This document shows, in pieces, positions 26,201-35,017 of a stretch of DNA of 64,000 nucleotides (position 1 is its first letter; each line of letters opens with the position of its first letter). The DNA lies in NCBI GenBank assembly GCA_002437495.1, contig DJQA01000004.1, positions 53,675-117,674 of the forward strand, in the 5' to 3' direction. Under the pieces are notes generated by a model that was given only the letters and a program-made list of their open reading frames with translations, was not told where the DNA came from and did no database searches. The position numbers were made by a program, and so were the translations under genes. This DNA is from Prevotellaceae bacterium UBA6398 (lineage in GTDB: Bacteria; Bacteroidota; Bacteroidia; Bacteroidales; Bacteroidaceae).

Positions 26201-27089
26201 AGACTATACGGCAGTGCAGCTTAGCAAGTGGACAGCCGATGCCGCAAAGAACGAGTTAATTCAGAAGCTTATATTGAACTATCTCAAGAAGTTTAATATA
26301 ATGGATGCCAAGCTCAAACGCGACAAGTTTGCCATTACCATAGGTGACGAACTGCCTTCCGGCATAATTCAGATGGCAAAGGTTTATATTGCCAAAAAGC
26401 GTAAGATAGGAGTGGGCGATAAGATGGCAGGCCGCCACGGCAACAAGGGTATTGTCTCCAAGATAGTACGCCAGGAAGATATGCCTTTCCTTGCAGACGG
26501 ACGTCCTGTTGACATAGTACTCAATCCTCTTGGTGTGCCTTCGCGCATGAACCTTGGTCAGATTTTCGAGGCTATTCTCGGAGCGGCGGGTCGCCGTTTG
26601 GGTGTGAAGTTCAGCACTCCTATATTCGATGGTGCAAAACTCGACGACTTGTGCGAATGGACAGATAAGGCTGGTTTGCCGCGCTATTGCTCCATGCAGC
26701 TTTATGACGGAGAAACGGGCGAGCCGTTCGACCAAAAGGCTACGGTGGGTGTTACATATATGCTTAAGCTCGGACACATGGTAGAAGACAAGATGCACGC
26801 CCGTTCCATAGGTCCATACTCTCTTATCACCCAGCAGCCGCTCGGCGGTAAGGCGCAGTTTGGCGGACAGCGTTTCGGCGAAATGGAAGTTTGGGCACTT
26901 GAGGCGTTTGGAGCTTCGCATGTGCTGCAAGAAATGCTTACAATAAAGAGCGATGATGTCGTGGGTCGTGCAAAGGCTTATGAATCCATAGTCAAAGGCG
27001 ATCCCATAGGCACTCCGGGCATACCCGAGTCTCTCAATGTGTTGCTCCATGAGCTTCAGGGACTTGGCTTGAGTGTTTCACTCGAATAA
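23274..27089 (+). CDS. rpoB: DNA-directed RNA polymerase subunit beta
   Basis: Catalytic core subunit of RNA polymerase. The 1271-residue protein is full length for Bacteroidetes, with the rifampicin-pocket segment [49 protein letters not shown], the [15 protein letters not shown] motif and the C-terminal clamp segment [18 protein letters not shown]. The lost or varied residues of the rifampicin pocket were not judged. Confidence 0.99.
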   Translation: [1271 protein letters not shown]

Positions 27090-27127
27090 TATAAGAACTC
27101 TTTTTCAATATCATATAAAAATATAAC

Positions 27128-30100
27128 ATGGCTTTCAAGAAAGAAAACAAGATAAAGAGTCAGTTTTCGAAAATTTCAATAGGTCTTGCTTCACCTGAAG
27201 AGATTTTGGAAAATTCGTATGGTGAGGTTTTGAAACCGGAAACCATAAACTACCGCACTTACAAGCCTGAGCGCGACGGACTTTTCTGCGAGCGCATTTT
27301 TGGTCCCACCAAAGACTACGAGTGCCATTGCGGAAAATATAAGGGCATCCGTTACAAGGGCATTGTCTGCGACCGTTGCGGTGTTGAGGTAACGGAAAAG
27401 AAAGTACGCCGCGACCGTTGTGGCCACATCCAACTTGTGGTTCCTGTGGCGCATATTTGGTACTTCCGCTCTCTGCCCAACAAGATTGGATATCTTCTTG
27501 GTATTCCCACCAAGAAGCTTGACATGATAATATATTACGAGCGTTATGTTGTTATCCAGCCCGGCGTTCTCGAGAAAAAGAACGAGGACGATGATTTGGG
27601 AGTAAGCAAGATGGATCTCCTCACCGAGGATGAATACCTTGATTTGCTTGACAAGCTGCCCAAGGACAACCAGTACCTTGACGATAGCGACCCCAACAAG
27701 TTCATAGCCAAGATGGGTGGCGAGGCAATCTACGACCTTCTCAAGACAATAGACCTCGATTCGCTTTCTTATGAACTTCGCGATCGTGCCAACAACGATA
27801 CATCGCAGCAGCGCAAAACCGAGGCCTTGAAGCGCCTGCAGGTTGTGGAGGCGTTCCGTTCGAGCCGCGGACGAAACAAGCCCGAGTGGATGATAATGAG
27901 CATAATACCTGTAATTCCGCCCGAACTCCGCCCGCTTGTGCCTCTTGATGGTGGACGCTTTGCAACTTCCGACCTAAACGACCTATACCGTCGTGTGCTT
28001 ATACGCAACAACCGTCTTAAGCGACTTATAGAGATAAAAGCTCCCGAAGTAATTCTTCGCAACGAAAAGCGTATGCTTCAGGAAGCCGTTGACAGTCTTT
28101 TCGACAATTCGCGCAAGAGCAGCGCAGTAAAGAGCGAATCAGCGCGTCCGCTGAAATCCCTCTCCGATGCACTAAAAGGCAAGCCCGGACGTTTCCGTCA
28201 AAACCTCCTCGGTAAGCGTGTTGACTATTCCGCGCGCTCTGTAATCGTGGTTGGACCGGAACTTAAAATGGGCGAGTGCGGACTTCCAAAACTTATGGCG
28301 GCGGAGCTTTACAAGCCGTTTATCATACGCAAACTAATAGAGCGCGGTGTTGTAAAGACGGTTAAGAGCGCCAAGAAAATAATCGACCGCCATGATCCTA
28401 TAATTTGGGATATTTTGGAATACGTGATGAAGGGGCATCCGGTGCTCCTAAACCGTGCGCCGACACTCCACCGTCTCAGCATACAGGCGTTCCAGCCTAA
28501 ACTCATCGAAGGCAAGGCTATCCAGCTGCATCCATTGGCATGTACACCGTTCAATGCCGACTTCGACGGAGACCAGATGGCCGTGCATTTGCCTTTGAGC
28601 AACGAGGCTGTAATAGAGGCGCAGATACTAATGCTCCAAAGCCACAATATTCTGAATCCGGCAAACGGTGCTCCTATAACGGTGCCATCACAGGATATGG
28701 TGCTCGGACTTTACTATATAAGCAAACTGCGTCCCGGAAGTAAGGGCGAGGGACTTACATTCTATGGCCCCGAGGAGGCTATAATTGCTTATAACGAAAG
28801 GCGCGTTGATGTGCACGCTCCGGTAAAGGTGCTTGTAAACGATATAAACGAAGACGGCATACCCGAGAAGCATTTGGTTGAGACATCCGTAGGGCGTGTG
28901 ATTGTTAACGAGATAATTCCCGAGGAGTGCGGCTTTATAAACAAGCTGATATCAAAGAAATCACTTCGCGATATAATTTCGCTCGTTATAAAAACCGTGG
29001 GTATGGCAAGGGCTTGCGAGTTCCTTGATGGCATTAAGAACCTCGGTTACAAAGAGGCATACCTTGCGGGACTGTCGTTCAACCTTGACGATATCATAAT
29101 CCCTGCCGAAAAGAAAGAAATCGTTGAACGCGGCAACAAGGAGGTTGACCAAATCACGAGCAACTACAATATGGGTTTCATAACCGACACCGAGCGATAC
29201 AATCAGGTAATCGATGCCTGGACGCACGTTAACACCGACTTGAAGAAAACCCTTATGGATCAAATGTCAAGCGCCGATGGCGGCTTCAATGCCGTATTCA
29301 TGATGCTTGACTCGGGAGCCCGCGGTTCTGCCGACCAGATAGCCCAGCTTGCCGGTATGCGCGGACTTATGGCAAAGCCCCAAAAAGCAGGTGCGGAAGG
29401 TGCGCAGATTATAGAGAACCCTATCCTTTCCAACTTCAAGGAGGGTATGTCGGTGCTTGAGTATTTCATCTCAACCCACGGCGCCCGCAAGGGTCTTGCC
29501 GATACAGCCCTTAAAACCGCCGATGCGGGTTACCTTACCCGCCGTCTTGTCGATGTGTCGCATGATGTTATCATTACCGAGGAAGACTGCGGTACACTGC
29601 GCGGGCTCGTATGCACGGCTCTAAAGGACGGTGATGAAGTTATCTCCTCACTCTACGATCGCATCCTGGGACGTGTGTCCGTTCACGATATATACAATCC
29701 TTCAACAGGCAAACTTATAGTTTCTGCCGGAGAGGAAATAACCGAGGTGCTTGCCGAAGAAATCGAGAAGTCGCCTATAGAAAGCGTTGAAATACGTTCA
29801 GTGCTGACGTGCGAGAGCAAGCATGGCGTGTGCCAAAAGTGCTACGGTCGAAATCTTGCAACAGGTCGCATGGTTCAGCTTGGCGAGGCCGTGGGCGTTA
29901 TCGCGGCCCAGTCCATAGGCGAGCCTGGTACTCAGCTTACGCTTCGCACGTTCCATGCCGGCGGTGTGGCTTCCAATGCGGCGGCAAATGCAACTATAAC
30001 GTCAAAACACAACTCGCGTCTTGAGTTTGACGAATTGCATACTATCGACATCACCCATGACGATGGCTCCACAGGGAAGATAGTGGTTGGTCGTCTTGCT

Positions 30101-31459
30101 GAAGTGCGTTTTGTAGACGAGAACACAGGCATAGCAATCTCCACCCAAAATGTGCCTTACGGTGCAGAACTTTTTGTAAACGAAGGCGATGTGGTTGAAA
30201 AAGGCACGCTCATAGCAAAATGGGATCCTTTCAATGCCGTAATTGTAACCGAGGTAGGCGGTAAGGCTAAGTTTGAGGACGTAATAGACGGCGTAACTTT
30301 CCGTGTTGAAACCGATGAGGCCACCGGTCTTAGCGAGAAGATTATAGTAGAGTCAAAAGAAAAATCGCGTGTGCCTACTTGCCACATTGTTGACGAGAAC
30401 GGTGAATTGCTTCGTTCCTACAACCTGCCAATCGGCGGCCACCTCGCGGTGGAAGACGGGCAAACGGTCAAGGCCGGCGAGGTGCTTGTCAAGATACCGC
30501 GTGCCACAAGCAAGGCCGGCGATATTACCGGCGGTCTGCCGCGTGTTACCGAACTCTTCGAGGCACGCAACCCGTCAAATCCTGCCGTTGTTTCCGAAAT
30601 CGATGGCGAGATAACCATGGGCGGTGTAAAGCGCGGAAACCGCGAAATTATCGTAACGTCCAAGATTGGCGAGGTGAAAAAATATCTTGTGCCTCTATCA
30701 AAGCAGATACTCGTGCAGCAAAACGACTTTGTGCGTGCCGGTACCCCGCTTTCCGATGGTTCCATAACCCCCGACGACATTCTTGCCATCAAAGGTCCTA
30801 CCGCCGTTCAAGAATACATTGTCAACGAGGTTCAAGACGTATACCGTTTGCAGGGCGTTAAGATAAACGACAAGCATTTCGAGGTAATAGTACGCCAAAT
30901 GATGCGCAAGGTTCAGATTGTTGACCCGGGAGACACAATGTTCCTTGAAAAGGAAATTGTGGACAAGATAGACTTCTCTGAGGAGAACGACCGCATTTGG
31001 GGCAAGAAGGTGGTAACCGATGCCGGCGACAGCGAAAACCTCAAGAAGGGAATGATTGTTACGGTGCGCAAGCTCCGCGATGAGAACTCAATGCTCAAGC
31101 GCAAGGATTTGCGCGTGGTTGAAGCGCGTGATGCGGTTGCTGCAACGTCAAACCAGATACTTCAGGGCATAACCCGCGCGGCATTGCAAACAAAGAGCTT
31201 TATGTCGGCGGCTTCGTTCCAGGAAACCACAAAGGTGCTCAACGATGCCGCAATTCGCGGAAAGGTCGACCCGCTCGAGGGCATGAAGGAGAATGTTATT
31301 TGCGGACACCTTATTCCCGCCGGAACGGGTATGCGACAGTTTGGAAAGATTATTGTCGTTGACCGCGATGACTACGAACAGACAATGTACGACAAGAAGA
31401 ACAAGCAGATAGATGAAATGGAGGATGATAATATCGATGCTCCAACTCCGACAATCTGA
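27128..31459 (+). CDS. rpoC: DNA-directed RNA polymerase subunit beta'
   Basis: Catalytic core subunit of RNA polymerase. The 1443-residue protein has the N-terminal zinc region CHCGKYKG...CDRCGV, the catalytic NADFDGDQMAVHLPLS, the second zinc cluster CESKHGVCQKCYGRNL and the trigger-loop neighbourhood GEAVGVIAAQSIGEPGTQLTLRTFH. It follows rpoB by 38 nt and ends the conserved block. Confidence 0.99.
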   Translation: MAFKKENKIKSQFSKISIGLASPEEILENSYGEVLKPETINYRTYKPERDGLFCERIFGPTKDYECHCGKYKGIRYKGIVCDRCGVEVTEKKVRRDRCGHIQLVVPVAHIWYFRSLPNKIGYLLGIPTKKLDMIIYYERYVVIQPGVLEKKNEDDDLGVSKMDLLTEDEYLDLLDKLPKDNQYLDDSDPNKFIAKMGGEAIYDLLKTIDLDSLSYELRDRANNDTSQQRKTEALKRLQVVEAFRSSRGRNKPEWMIMSIIPVIPPELRPLVPLDGGRFATSDLNDLYRRVLIRNNRLKRLIEIKAPEVILRNEKRMLQEAVDSLFDNSRKSSAVKSESARPLKSLSDALKGKPGRFRQNLLGKRVDYSARSVIVVGPELKMGECGLPKLMAAELYKPFIIRKLIERGVVKTVKSAKKIIDRHDPIIWDILEYVMKGHPVLLNRAPTLHRLSIQAFQPKLIEGKAIQLHPLACTPFNADFDGDQMAVHLPLSNEAVIEAQILMLQSHNILNPANGAPITVPSQDMVLGLYYISKLRPGSKGEGLTFYGPEEAIIAYNERRVDVHAPVKVLVNDINEDGIPEKHLVETSVGRVIVNEIIPEECGFINKLISKKSLRDIISLVIKTVGMARACEFLDGIKNLGYKEAYLAGLSFNLDDIIIPAEKKEIVERGNKEVDQITSNYNMGFITDTERYNQVIDAWTHVNTDLKKTLMDQMSSADGGFNAVFMMLDSGARGSADQIAQLAGMRGLMAKPQKAGAEGAQIIENPILSNFKEGMSVLEYFISTHGARKGLADTALKTADAGYLTRRLVDVSHDVIITEEDCGTLRGLVCTALKDGDEVISSLYDRILGRVSVHDIYNPSTGKLIVSAGEEITEVLAEEIEKSPIESVEIRSVLTCESKHGVCQKCYGRNLATGRMVQLGEAVGVIAAQSIGEPGTQLTLRTFHAGGVASNAAANATITSKHNSRLEFDELHTIDITHDDGSTGKIVVGRLAEVRFVDENTGIAISTQNVPYGAELFVNEGDVVEKGTLIAKWDPFNAVIVTEVGGKAKFEDVIDGVTFRVETDEATGLSEKIIVESKEKSRVPTCHIVDENGELLRSYNLPIGGHLAVEDGQTVKAGEVLVKIPRATSKAGDITGGLPRVTELFEARNPSNPAVVSEIDGEITMGGVKRGNREIIVTSKIGEVKKYLVPLSKQILVQQNDFVRAGTPLSDGSITPDDILAIKGPTAVQEYIVNEVQDVYRLQGVKINDKHFEVIVRQMMRKVQIVDPGDTMFLEKEIVDKIDFSEENDRIWGKKVVTDAGDSENLKKGMIVTVRKLRDENSMLKRKDLRVVEARDAVAATSNQILQGITRAALQTKSFMSAASFQETTKVLNDAAIRGKVDPLEGMKENVICGHLIPAGTGMRQFGKIIVVDRDDYEQTMYDKKNKQIDEMEDDNIDAPTPTI

Positions 31460-31480
31460 TAAAACTTCAATAAAAAGTAA

Positions 31481-31517
31481 AAACTCCCAACGGCATTACT
31501 GCTTTTGGGAGTTTTTT
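31481..31517 (+). terminator. rpoBC terminator
   Basis: Stem AAACTCCCAA/TTGGGAGTTT with a 14 nt loop and a T-run, about 20 nt after the rpoC stop. Confidence 0.85.
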
Positions 31518-31741
31518 ATTGCTCTCTGTTGCAAATAGCATAATGTATTCCGATGCCATGCAAAATCGATTTCGGGTTTGGTGCAAAACAAGGAAAACCA
31601 AAAAAGTATCGGTGTCTTGGAGAGAAGTGCCGGCCCTGATTTCTGCCATGATACATATCGCTTGAAAAAATTTTATCCAGCATCAATAATCTCATTTCCC
31701 GGAATGAGGGTGAAAGCCAACCCCGGATATTTCAAATTCCA

Positions 31742-32443
31742 CTACAACGACATAATCTTATGACATAGCTTGTTTATAAAGGTCTCATAATCGTTTAATA
31801 TTACTCCTTTACCAAAATCAAAGCAATGATTTTGAGAAAGTGTCATATCATGGTGCGTTTTATAATATGCCATATATTCAGCCTTATTTTTCAAATTATC
31901 GTTCCCGGGTATATGCACAATATAAATCAAGGTTTTGTCCGGCGTGTGCAAATATCTTCCTGCATCGTCAAGCGCCAGAATTGAATATTTTGCAGCATTA
32001 TGGTCTGAGAATGTTTCCCACTTTTTAATCTGCTTTTCATTATTGTAATATGGCAGCTTGTCCAATATTATAAATATTTGAAAGTACGGACTTCCCGAAC
32101 AGCGTATATTTGCCGTTTCTCCAAGCATATTCTCAAAATAGTTGTTTGAATTTTGGGAATAGTTCTGCATTACGAACTTTACGCCTATTCCGGCGATTGC
32201 CTCGCCACGATGCCTTATGGTTATGTCAACTTTCTTGTCAATATATCTGCCGTGAATATCCGCTTCTTTGTCATCTCCATATCCTTGTGAGCATATTTCA
32301 TAATCACCGCCCAGCCTGTCCGCTATATCAGCTGCTACAGCGCCGTGCAAAGGTTTTAGTTTGGCCGTGCTGCGAGATGTTCCCGAATGTACAAACTCTC
32401 TAAACGATTTTGCGATGGCTTGCAAGAAATCCGTGTTGTTCAT
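31742..32443 (-). CDS. Putative type II restriction endonuclease
   Basis: 233-residue protein, named by context rather than by a clear match. A PD-(D/E)xK-like arrangement is possible in KKVDITIRHRGEAIAGIGVKF (about residues 73-93): an acidic residue, then E, then VK within a beta strand. The start codon overlaps the stop of the upstream DNA methylase (ATGA, 4 nt), which strongly suggests translational coupling and a restriction partner. The sequence is more AT-rich than rpoC. Recognition site cannot be predicted. Confidence 0.6.
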   Translation of the reverse strand: MNNTDFLQAIAKSFREFVHSGTSRSTAKLKPLHGAVAADIADRLGGDYEICSQGYGDDKEADIHGRYIDKKVDITIRHRGEAIAGIGVKFVMQNYSQNSNNYFENMLGETANIRCSGSPYFQIFIILDKLPYYNNEKQIKKWETFSDHNAAKYSILALDDAGRYLHTPDKTLIYIVHIPGNDNLKNKAEYMAYYKTHHDMTLSQNHCFDFGKGVILNDYETFINKLCHKIMSL

Positions 32444-33864
32444 AATTCCTTATTTTGCAGTGTGTACAGTTTGAAATTCAAATACAATTCCAAATCTTTT
32501 GAGTTGAAAGTGTAATACCCGCCGCTCTTGTATTTCTTCAAAAGTTTCACGTAATCCAAAAAGCCTTCGCACATTAAAAGCCCTCTTATTACATCTTTCT
32601 CTGCATAGGTAAGAATATACAAACCACTGTAAACGCCAACGCCGGCAGAAGCAACGTTGAACTTTATGCTTGGTAAATCTTTTACACAGGAATTAATAGC
32701 AAATTTAGGTTGCCAAACGTCTTTTATGGCCTGTGTTCTGCCATACAAATACCAACCCTTTGCGAATATTTCCGATTTGCCTTTAAGCAACAGCGACTTG
32801 TTTTGTTCCAAATAATCACGCACGCCCTTGTCTTTGCACAGCTCCTCATACGGTAAAGGCCTACCTTCTTTGTCATAAGGAAAGAACGCCCTATACCATT
32901 TGCCTGTTGAAGCCTTAACGACATTAATTACGTGTGATGAAAATGGGAATTCATGCTTTATAAACACGTCATCGGCAAGAGTAGCAAAACCGTTTTTCAC
33001 TACAACCCGTTTCGGGCAAACGCTTGTACGAATGGTTTTAAGTAAAGAAAGGTCTTGAGACTTGCCCGGATACAACAAACCTCCAATACAAACCTGTGAA
33101 AAAGACAAGCGCTCGATTGCTCTTTTGTTTAATGTCGTTCCATCATAAATTGAATACTGAAACGTTTTTTGCCCATATCCTTTTTTGAAAAGCGATATAA
33201 TCGTATAAGTAGTTGCATCAAAAACCTGCAAATGTCCAAGGTCAACAAGTTCCTGCAAGTTTTCGTTCCGATAAATGTATTCGCGCAGCATTTTCCCTGC
33301 CAAACTTGTAAGCCATGAACTTGGAGTTATGTAACATAGCTTACCTTTTGAATTGAGCATTTTGAAACCTATTTCAAAAAACACAAGATACAAATCGGTC
33401 ATGCCTCCATGCGCAAATCGGAATTGCTTCGCCAAATCATAACTCTCTTTCATATTGTGAACCCTAACATAAGGAGGATTGCCCAGCACATAGTCCATCT
33501 TGCCGTTGAAGCTGTTCTCTTTGAGTGCATCGCCACAAAGAACGTCCCAACAAACGCCATAAAGATTGAATTGCTTGGCCACATCATTCAAATTCTCCAA
33601 ACATTTCAAATATTCGGAAGGAACAATTTCAATGCCATGAACATAACTTTCCAAATGCCGTTTGAGCAATATTGTGTTTTGGCATTCAGAAAGAAAAGCC
33701 TTACAATACCTTTTTACTATTTCTTTCAAAAAGGCACCATCGCCACAACTGTTGTCAATCACGTGCTTACTCAATACGGCATTTCCGCAATAGCCCGCCG
33801 TATCCATGATTTCACGGACCAAGTGATCGGGGGTATATACTTGCCCCGACTTTTTCTTTTTCAT
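32440..33864 (-). CDS. Type II N6-adenine DNA methyltransferase, Eco57I/TaqI-like
   Basis: Methylates adenine in a short DNA site, protecting against the partner nuclease. The 474-residue protein has AdoMet motif I DNSCGDGAFL (about 42-51) followed by the catalytic motif IV NPPYVRVHN (about 135-143), the gamma-class order as in M.TaqI; VYTPDHLVREIMD near the N-terminus is the Eco57I-type opening. The C-terminal part is probably the target-recognition domain. It is first in a two-gene minus-strand unit with the putative nuclease. A structured region and terminator precede it (33930-34142). AT-rich relative to the flanks. Confidence 0.85.
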   Translation of the reverse strand: MKKKKSGQVYTPDHLVREIMDTAGYCGNAVLSKHVIDNSCGDGAFLKEIVKRYCKAFLSECQNTILLKRHLESYVHGIEIVPSEYLKCLENLNDVAKQFNLYGVCWDVLCGDALKENSFNGKMDYVLGNPPYVRVHNMKESYDLAKQFRFAHGGMTDLYLVFFEIGFKMLNSKGKLCYITPSSWLTSLAGKMLREYIYRNENLQELVDLGHLQVFDATTYTIISLFKKGYGQKTFQYSIYDGTTLNKRAIERLSFSQVCIGGLLYPGKSQDLSLLKTIRTSVCPKRVVVKNGFATLADDVFIKHEFPFSSHVINVVKASTGKWYRAFFPYDKEGRPLPYEELCKDKGVRDYLEQNKSLLLKGKSEIFAKGWYLYGRTQAIKDVWQPKFAINSCVKDLPSIKFNVASAGVGVYSGLYILTYAEKDVIRGLLMCEGFLDYVKLLKKYKSGGYYTFNSKDLELYLNFKLYTLQNKEL

Positions 33865-33929
33865 TTTGCACCATTTGCGCGTGAACTATAATTCAGCAAA
33901 CACGGGTTGCTCCGGAACCGACAAGACAT

Positions 33930-33951
33930 AAAAAAGCGCAGACTTACGCTT
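33930..33951 (-). terminator. Minus-strand terminator upstream of the methylase gene
   Basis: Read on the minus strand: 7 bp stem AAGCGTA/TGCGCTT with loop AGTC (one G-T pair) and then TTTT. It ends the candidate RNA at 33930-34142, before the methylase start at 33864. Confidence 0.65.
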
Positions 33952-34142
33952 ATCTTATCTTGAGGTCCTAGGAACAACCCGCATACATCGACAAGTTTCG
34001 TCCACGCTCTGCGCAGGCGTTCACAAACTTATCCGGTTGTATGCTTCTATGAAATTTCCTAGGTTTCAAGATTGTACCGAATAAATAGCAAACGCTATTA
34101 TTTTACCAAAAAGAATTGCCTCAACACTATGATGTATATCAG
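33930..34142 (-). ncRNA. Candidate structured ncRNA or leader attenuator
   Basis: A promoter (34148-34177), a long rod-like fold and an intrinsic terminator (33930-33951) define a minus-strand transcript of about 210 nt. The rod has an outer stem of 14 bp (33958-33972 with 34058-34071, CCTAGG at its inner end), then GCATAC/GTATGC (33981-33986 with 34039-34044), AAGTTT/AAACTT (33993-33998 with 34025-34030) and a short apical stem around ACGC/GCGT, with two asymmetric internal loops. The size and shape recall 6S RNA, but no conserved sequence confirms that. It may instead be an attenuated leader of the methylase gene. Confidence 0.5.
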
Positions 34143-34147
34143 CATTA

Positions 34148-34177
34148 CAAAGTTAGCGATATTTTCTAACAAACAAA
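34148..34177 (-). promoter_or_regulatory. Minus-strand promoter for the candidate ncRNA
   Basis: On the minus strand TTTG (34174-34177) and TAACTTTG (34148-34155) with 18 nt between. Transcription would begin near 34142 and run towards the methylase gene. Confidence 0.65.
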
Positions 34178-34248
34178 CACTATATTTTTTATTTCCGTGT
34201 GAATTAGCGGCAAGTGCTCTGCACCTCCCCCTCCCATTCCTCCGAAAA

Positions 34249-34331
34249 CTGCATTTGATATGGGAAAAACTATGTCTGATGTAATTCAAATTATATCAGA
34301 CATAATTTTTTCTACATAGGACTTGGTTTTT
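34249..34331. repeat. Block A intergenic repeat, copy A5 (two-sided form)
   Basis: Units GCATTTGATATGGG and TCTGATGTAATTCAAATT, then ATATCAGACATAATTTTTTC and CATAGGACTTGG. The hairpin centre is the same as in the other copies, but both flanks carry units, so it can be read in either direction. Block C (TTTTGCAACAGTGTGAAAAG) follows. Confidence 0.75.
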
Positions 34332-34507
34332 GCGTTTTGCAACAGTGTGAAAAGCAGGCGGTTATGGCTTTTGGGGAAATGCTGCGCAAATAGTTGAAAA
34401 CCAATGTGGTTTTCAGAATGTGGCAGGATGCGTGAAGTTTGTTTGCGCTGCCGCGCTTGTTGGCAGGCAAGCGTGCTTAGGTATCCGGCGTTTCGCAGGG
34501 GAAGAAA

Positions 34508-35005
34508 TCAGATGCCGAACATTGTCTCGAGCAACCGTTTGCCTGTGGTTGTCTTGAATACTTTGCTCTCAAAAGTTCGGATTCCGCTTTCCGACAGTTT
34601 GTCCTCAAAGGCGTTTACAAGAAAATCGGCTTCCAGGAGAATTTGCCAGTCTATGCCATCTACGTGTTCGTATGTGTGGTGGTGGGCAATAAGGAAACAC
34701 ACTCTTTCTATTTGCTCATGGGTGTAGCCTCCAACTTCTGCAAGCAGTTTTCGTGCTTCTGCGGGTCCTTCTTGTTCCTGGTGCTTTCCGCTGCAGTCGC
34801 CATACTTTCTTTCGCATACATGTATGCCTATGTCGTGGAGTATTGCCACCGTTTCGAGAATGAAAAGCGTTTCTTTGTCAACGTTTTCAAGTTCGGCTAT
34901 TGTTGCGGCGAAGCTGTGCACCTTTACAAGGTGCTGTATGCGTGCGGCATCGCCACGGTCGTATTCTGTCATTGCCGAAATCAGTGTTGCGTGTCTTGCG
35001 TTCAT
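34508..35005 (-). CDS. HD-domain phosphohydrolase
   Basis: Metal-dependent phosphohydrolase of 165 residues. The HD signature is H30, then H57-D58 in AILHDIGIHV, and HHHTYE further on, the metal-binding set of the superfamily. The length is that of stand-alone HD proteins acting on nucleotides or small phosphates. The substrate is unknown. It lies between the two restriction-modification pairs, 12 nt after the transporter remnant on the same strand. Confidence 0.85.
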   Translation of the reverse strand: MNARHATLISAMTEYDRGDAARIQHLVKVHSFAATIAELENVDKETLFILETVAILHDIGIHVCERKYGDCSGKHQEQEGPAEARKLLAEVGGYTHEQIERVCFLIAHHHTYEHVDGIDWQILLEADFLVNAFEDKLSESGIRTFESKVFKTTTGKRLLETMFGI

Positions 35006-35017
35006 GTTTTTTGTATT

